From Christensenella sp. UBA3792 (GTDB lineage Bacteria; Bacillota; Clostridia; Christensenellales; CAG-138), in NCBI GenBank assembly GCA_002369195.1, contig DFEW01000010.1, forward strand, positions 1 to 6,628: a DNA stretch of 6,628 nucleotides. Reading direction: 5' to 3'. Of the stretch, positions 4,661 to 6,628 are shown in pieces (position 1 is the first letter of the stretch; each line of letters opens with the position of its first letter). The notes beneath the pieces are model-generated. The model made no database searches and was not told the origin of the DNA. It saw nothing but the letters and a program-made list of their open reading frames with translations. A program made the position numbers and the translations under genes.

Positions 4661-5668
4661 TCAGTCCTGATTCGTTTCGAGACTCATGTCCATCAGACGC
4701 TTTAAGAAGCGGTGATCGAACAGGGTGCTCATCGGTGCGCGGTCGTGGATCGTCTTGACCGCCTGCGCGAACATCGGCGCCGCGGAAATCGTGCGCAGCT
4801 TGGTCGACTGATCCGCCCACGGACACTCGAGCGTGTCGGTGGAAACGAGCCATTCGTACGGGCTGTCCTCGAGGCGGCGGATCGCCTTTTCGGTCATGAC
4901 GTTGTGGGAGAGCGCGCCGTACACATGCGCTGCGCCGTGCTCCTTGAGCGCTCTTGCGACGTCGACCAGCGTGCCGCCGGTGATCGAGAAGTCGTCGACG
5001 ACGAGGCAGTTCTTGTCCTTGACGTCGCCGATGATGTTCAGCACCTTCGCGTCGGATTTATGATCGTAGCGCGTCTTGTCGCCGATCGCAACGCTCGCGC
5101 CGAGCGCCGTTGCAAACCCGTGCGCACGCTTTGCGCTGCCCGCGTCCGGAGAGACGACGACGAGATCGTCGTTCACGATGCCCTGCCGCTTCACGTACTC
5201 GATGAGCAGCGGACGTGCGGACAGATGATCGACCGGCTTCTTGAAGAAACCGACGACCTGATCCGCATGCAGGTCCATGAACAGCACGCGGTCTACGCCG
5301 ATCTCCTCAATGCAGTCCGCGCACACACGCGCGCGGATCGATACGCGGGGCTCGTCCTTCTTGTCGCCCTTTGCGTAGGAGAAATACGGAATGATTGCCG
5401 TGATCGAGTTCGCGCTCGAGCGCTTGAACGCGTCGATCCAAAAGAGCAGCTCGGTAAATTCATCGTTCGGCTCGCGGCCGATCGGCTGCACGATGTACAC
5501 ATCCTTGTCGCGGATCGATTCGTTGATGCGGACGAAAATGTTGCCTTCATCGAACATGATCGTCGTGGCGTCGCCCATCTGCGCGCCGAGATAGTCACAC
5601 ATGCGCTGCGCAAAGGGCCGTCCGGTCCTTCCCGCGAAAATCTTGATGATGCCAGATCCCGTATACAT
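4661..5668 (-). CDS. prs: Ribose-phosphate pyrophosphokinase (PRPP synthetase), divergent subgroup
   Basis: This 335-residue cytoplasmic enzyme joins ribose 5-phosphate and ATP to give PRPP, the precursor for nucleotides, histidine and tryptophan. Visible family motifs are FDEGNIFVRINESIR (39-53), YAKGDKKDEPR (98-108, ATP-binding region), DLHADQVVGFF (132-142, metal-binding His134), VVSPDAGSAKRA (171-182), DKTR (197-200, with the catalytic Lys and Arg of the flexible loop) and the PRPP loop VVDDFSITGGTLV (223-235). The usual forms are YARQDRK, SPDxGG and DDxIDTAGT. This is therefore a divergent but apparently complete version, slightly longer than the usual 310-320 residues because of its C-terminal part. 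The start ATG at 5668 is preceded by GGAGGGGAAAAGG. It has its own promoter and terminator, so it is a single-gene unit. It could be a paralogue beside a canonical copy elsewhere. Confidence 0.93.
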   Translation of the reverse strand: MYTGSGIIKIFAGRTGRPFAQRMCDYLGAQMGDATTIMFDEGNIFVRINESIRDKDVYIVQPIGREPNDEFTELLFWIDAFKRSSANSITAIIPYFSYAKGDKKDEPRVSIRARVCADCIEEIGVDRVLFMDLHADQVVGFFKKPVDHLSARPLLIEYVKRQGIVNDDLVVVSPDAGSAKRAHGFATALGASVAIGDKTRYDHKSDAKVLNIIGDVKDKNCLVVDDFSITGGTLVDVARALKEHGAAHVYGALSHNVMTEKAIRRLEDSPYEWLVSTDTLECPWADQSTKLRTISAAPMFAQAVKTIHDRAPMSTLFDHRFLKRLMDMSLETNQD

Positions 5669-5715
5669 GGATTACCTTTTCCCCTCCGAATCCGAATTCG
5701 CCAAACGGCACATAC

Positions 5716-5744
5716 AGTATAACACACCGATGTCGAAAGGGCAA
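5716..5744 (-). promoter_or_regulatory. SigA-type promoter of prs
   Basis: On the minus strand, TTGCCC (5744-5739) and TATACT (5721-5716) are separated by 17 bases, with TGT before the -10 giving an extended -10. The predicted leader is about 41 bases. A small inverted repeat, CGTTG and CAACG at 5746-5758, abuts the -35 and could be an operator or chance. Confidence 0.75.
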
Positions 5745-5784
5745 CCGTTGAAGCAACGAAATTTTCAACTTTTCTCAAGGATAT

Positions 5785-6477
5785 CTAAAGTATATTTTCA
5801 TGGTTGCACAACGCGGCTTTCATCTTTTCCATCGCGCGCGTCTCGATGCGCGAAACGTAGCTTCTGGAGATGTTCAGCGCGTTTGCGACCTCGCGCTGCG
5901 GCAGGGGTCGGCCGTTGTTCAGCCCGAAGCGCATCGACAGCACCACGCGCTCGCGCGGGGTGAGCACGCGCTTCATCGTTTCGGTGATGCGCTCTGCGTC
6001 GAGCCGTCCCTGCACCTGCTCGAAAATCGAATCCGCCTCGGTGCAGACGAGGTCGACCAGCTTCATTTCGTTCCCCTCCCGATCCGAGCCGATCGGCTCC
6101 TCGATCGATACGGTTTCGACGAGCTTGCGTTCGCGCCGCAAGCTCATCAGGATTTCGTTCTCGATGCACCGCGCCGCATAGGCGGACAGCGCGCCTTTCG
6201 ACTCCGAGAACGTCGACACCGCCTTGATGAGCCCGATCGTGCCGATCGAAATGAGGTCCTCGCGGTCGTCGCCGGAGCGCTGATACTTCTTTGCGATGTG
6301 CGCGCAAAGCCGCATGTTGTGCAGGATCAGCGTTTCACGCGCCTGTTCGTCGCCCGCAAGCAGCCGGTCGAGCCACATGCGCTCCTCCTCTCTGCTCAGC
6401 GGCTGCAAGAACGAGCTGCGCTCGATCGCCCCGACGAACGCGATCGCCTGCAGCAAACACCAGAAAACAGATACCAT
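5785..6477 (-). CDS. sigK: RNA polymerase sporulation sigma factor SigK (pro-form)
   Basis: This 230-residue sigma factor directs late mother-cell transcription during spore formation. Residues 1-20 (VSVFWCLLQAIAFVGAI) are a hydrophobic pro-sequence that would hold it at the membrane until cleaved. QPLSREEE (25-32) and the region-2 block follow: GDEQARETLILHNMRL, AHIAKKY, DLISIGTIGLIKAVSTF and YAARCIENEIL. EEPIGSDREGNEMKLVDL resembles SigK rather than SigE. Region 4 ends with LNISRSYVSRIETRAMEKM, the helix-turn-helix. Size and order fit a complete SigK encoded as one uninterrupted gene, with no skin-type element. I chose ATG 6477 because GGAGG lies 8 bases upstream. The nearby ATG at 6483 is only 2 bases from GGAGG, and the longer frame to 6522 has no ribosome site in front. 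SigE is the only serious alternative. Confidence 0.9.
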   Translation of the reverse strand: MVSVFWCLLQAIAFVGAIERSSFLQPLSREEERMWLDRLLAGDEQARETLILHNMRLCAHIAKKYQRSGDDREDLISIGTIGLIKAVSTFSESKGALSAYAARCIENEILMSLRRERKLVETVSIEEPIGSDREGNEMKLVDLVCTEADSIFEQVQGRLDAERITETMKRVLTPRERVVLSMRFGLNNGRPLPQREVANALNISRSYVSRIETRAMEKMKAALCNHENIL

Positions 6478-6480
6478 ACC

Positions 6481-6506
6481 CATACCCTCCTCACGTTCAG
6501 GGTATG
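6481..6506 (-). repeat. Inverted repeat overlapping the sigK ribosome site
   Basis: CATACCCT at 6481-6488 and AGGGTATG at 6499-6506 form a perfect 8-bp inverted repeat with a 10-base spacer. On the minus strand the 3' arm covers the end of the AGGAGGG ribosome site, so a longer transcript could hide the site in a hairpin. The 5' arm is also the candidate -10 of the SigE-type promoter, in which case the arm is not transcribed from that promoter. Confidence 0.5.
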
Positions 6507-6527
6507 TCGAACCGTGCCGCAATAGAC
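6499..6527 (-). promoter_or_regulatory. Candidate SigE-type promoter of sigK
   Basis: On the minus strand, GTCTATT (6527-6521) is followed after 14 bases by CATACCCT (6506-6499). The SigE consensus is roughly KMATATT, 14-15 bases, CATACANT. The spacing fits and the -10 fits at six of seven fixed bases. In Bacillus subtilis sigK is transcribed by SigE RNA polymerase with SpoIIID. The leader would be about 16 bases and would include GAGGAGGG. Confidence 0.45.
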
Positions 6528-6628
6528 CGCGCAGTCGGGATTTGTGTCGGCTGCGTTTATGGCTTCGCCCCCTTTCACGCCGCGAAGCGGTGATAAGGGG
6601 TTCCTTCGGCGGGCTGCCGGGGTCGTCA

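Noticed and set aside
4712..5722. 336-residue plus-strand frame opposite prs
   Set aside because: It mirrors the well-conserved prs gene, has no recognisable domain, and is rich in Arg, Val and Asp as shadows are in this window.
6478..6522. Upstream start for sigK adding 15 residues (MRHGSTYPEREEGMG)
   Set aside because: These codons overlap the ribosome site GGAGG and the candidate promoter, there is no ribosome site in front of 6522, and SigK proteins normally begin directly with the hydrophobic pro-sequence.

Overview
The window looks chromosomal and comes from a high-GC, endospore-forming member of the Firmicutes (class Clostridia or close to it). The evidence is a mother-cell sigma factor of the SigK type with a hydrophobic pro-sequence, strong AGGAGG-type ribosome binding sites, short intergenic gaps and a SAPR-type response regulator. 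Codon use is uniformly GC-rich, so no gene stands out as recently acquired.

Layout from left to right. Positions 3-29 hold part of a dispersed repeat and 49-84 a terminator. A two-gene minus-strand operon follows: an unrecognised 168-residue protein (927-1433) and an atypical response regulator with a SARP-like DNA-binding domain (127-930), joined by an ATGA overlap. A 134-bp divergent intergenic region carries a promoter in each direction. On the plus strand lies a lipoprotein-like polysaccharide deacetylase (1568-2455), which appears to be read from a leaderless mRNA. A 154-bp palindromic MITE-like element (2469-2622) separates it from a converging minus-strand operon.

That operon (4566 down to 2627) is the most interesting part of the window. 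Three small proteins of 102, 82 and 94 residues share a PxYPKK motif at residues 11-16 and a recurring downstream signature G-x4-D-x-P. They are followed, with tight spacing and a final ATGA overlap, by a radical SAM/SPASM enzyme. This is the architecture of a RiPP or peptide-modification locus: several precursors and one maturase. I do not recognise the precursor family. No transporter or protease lies in the window, but two of the three precursors carry their own Sec-like hydrophobic segment and an AxA cleavage site.

To the right, also on the minus strand, are a ribose-phosphate pyrophosphokinase with a divergent flexible loop and PRPP loop (4661-5668), with its own promoter and terminator, and pro-SigK (5785-6477). 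The sigma factor is best started at the second of two close ATGs and is preceded by a candidate SigE-type promoter. Nothing convincing was seen in 6528-6628.
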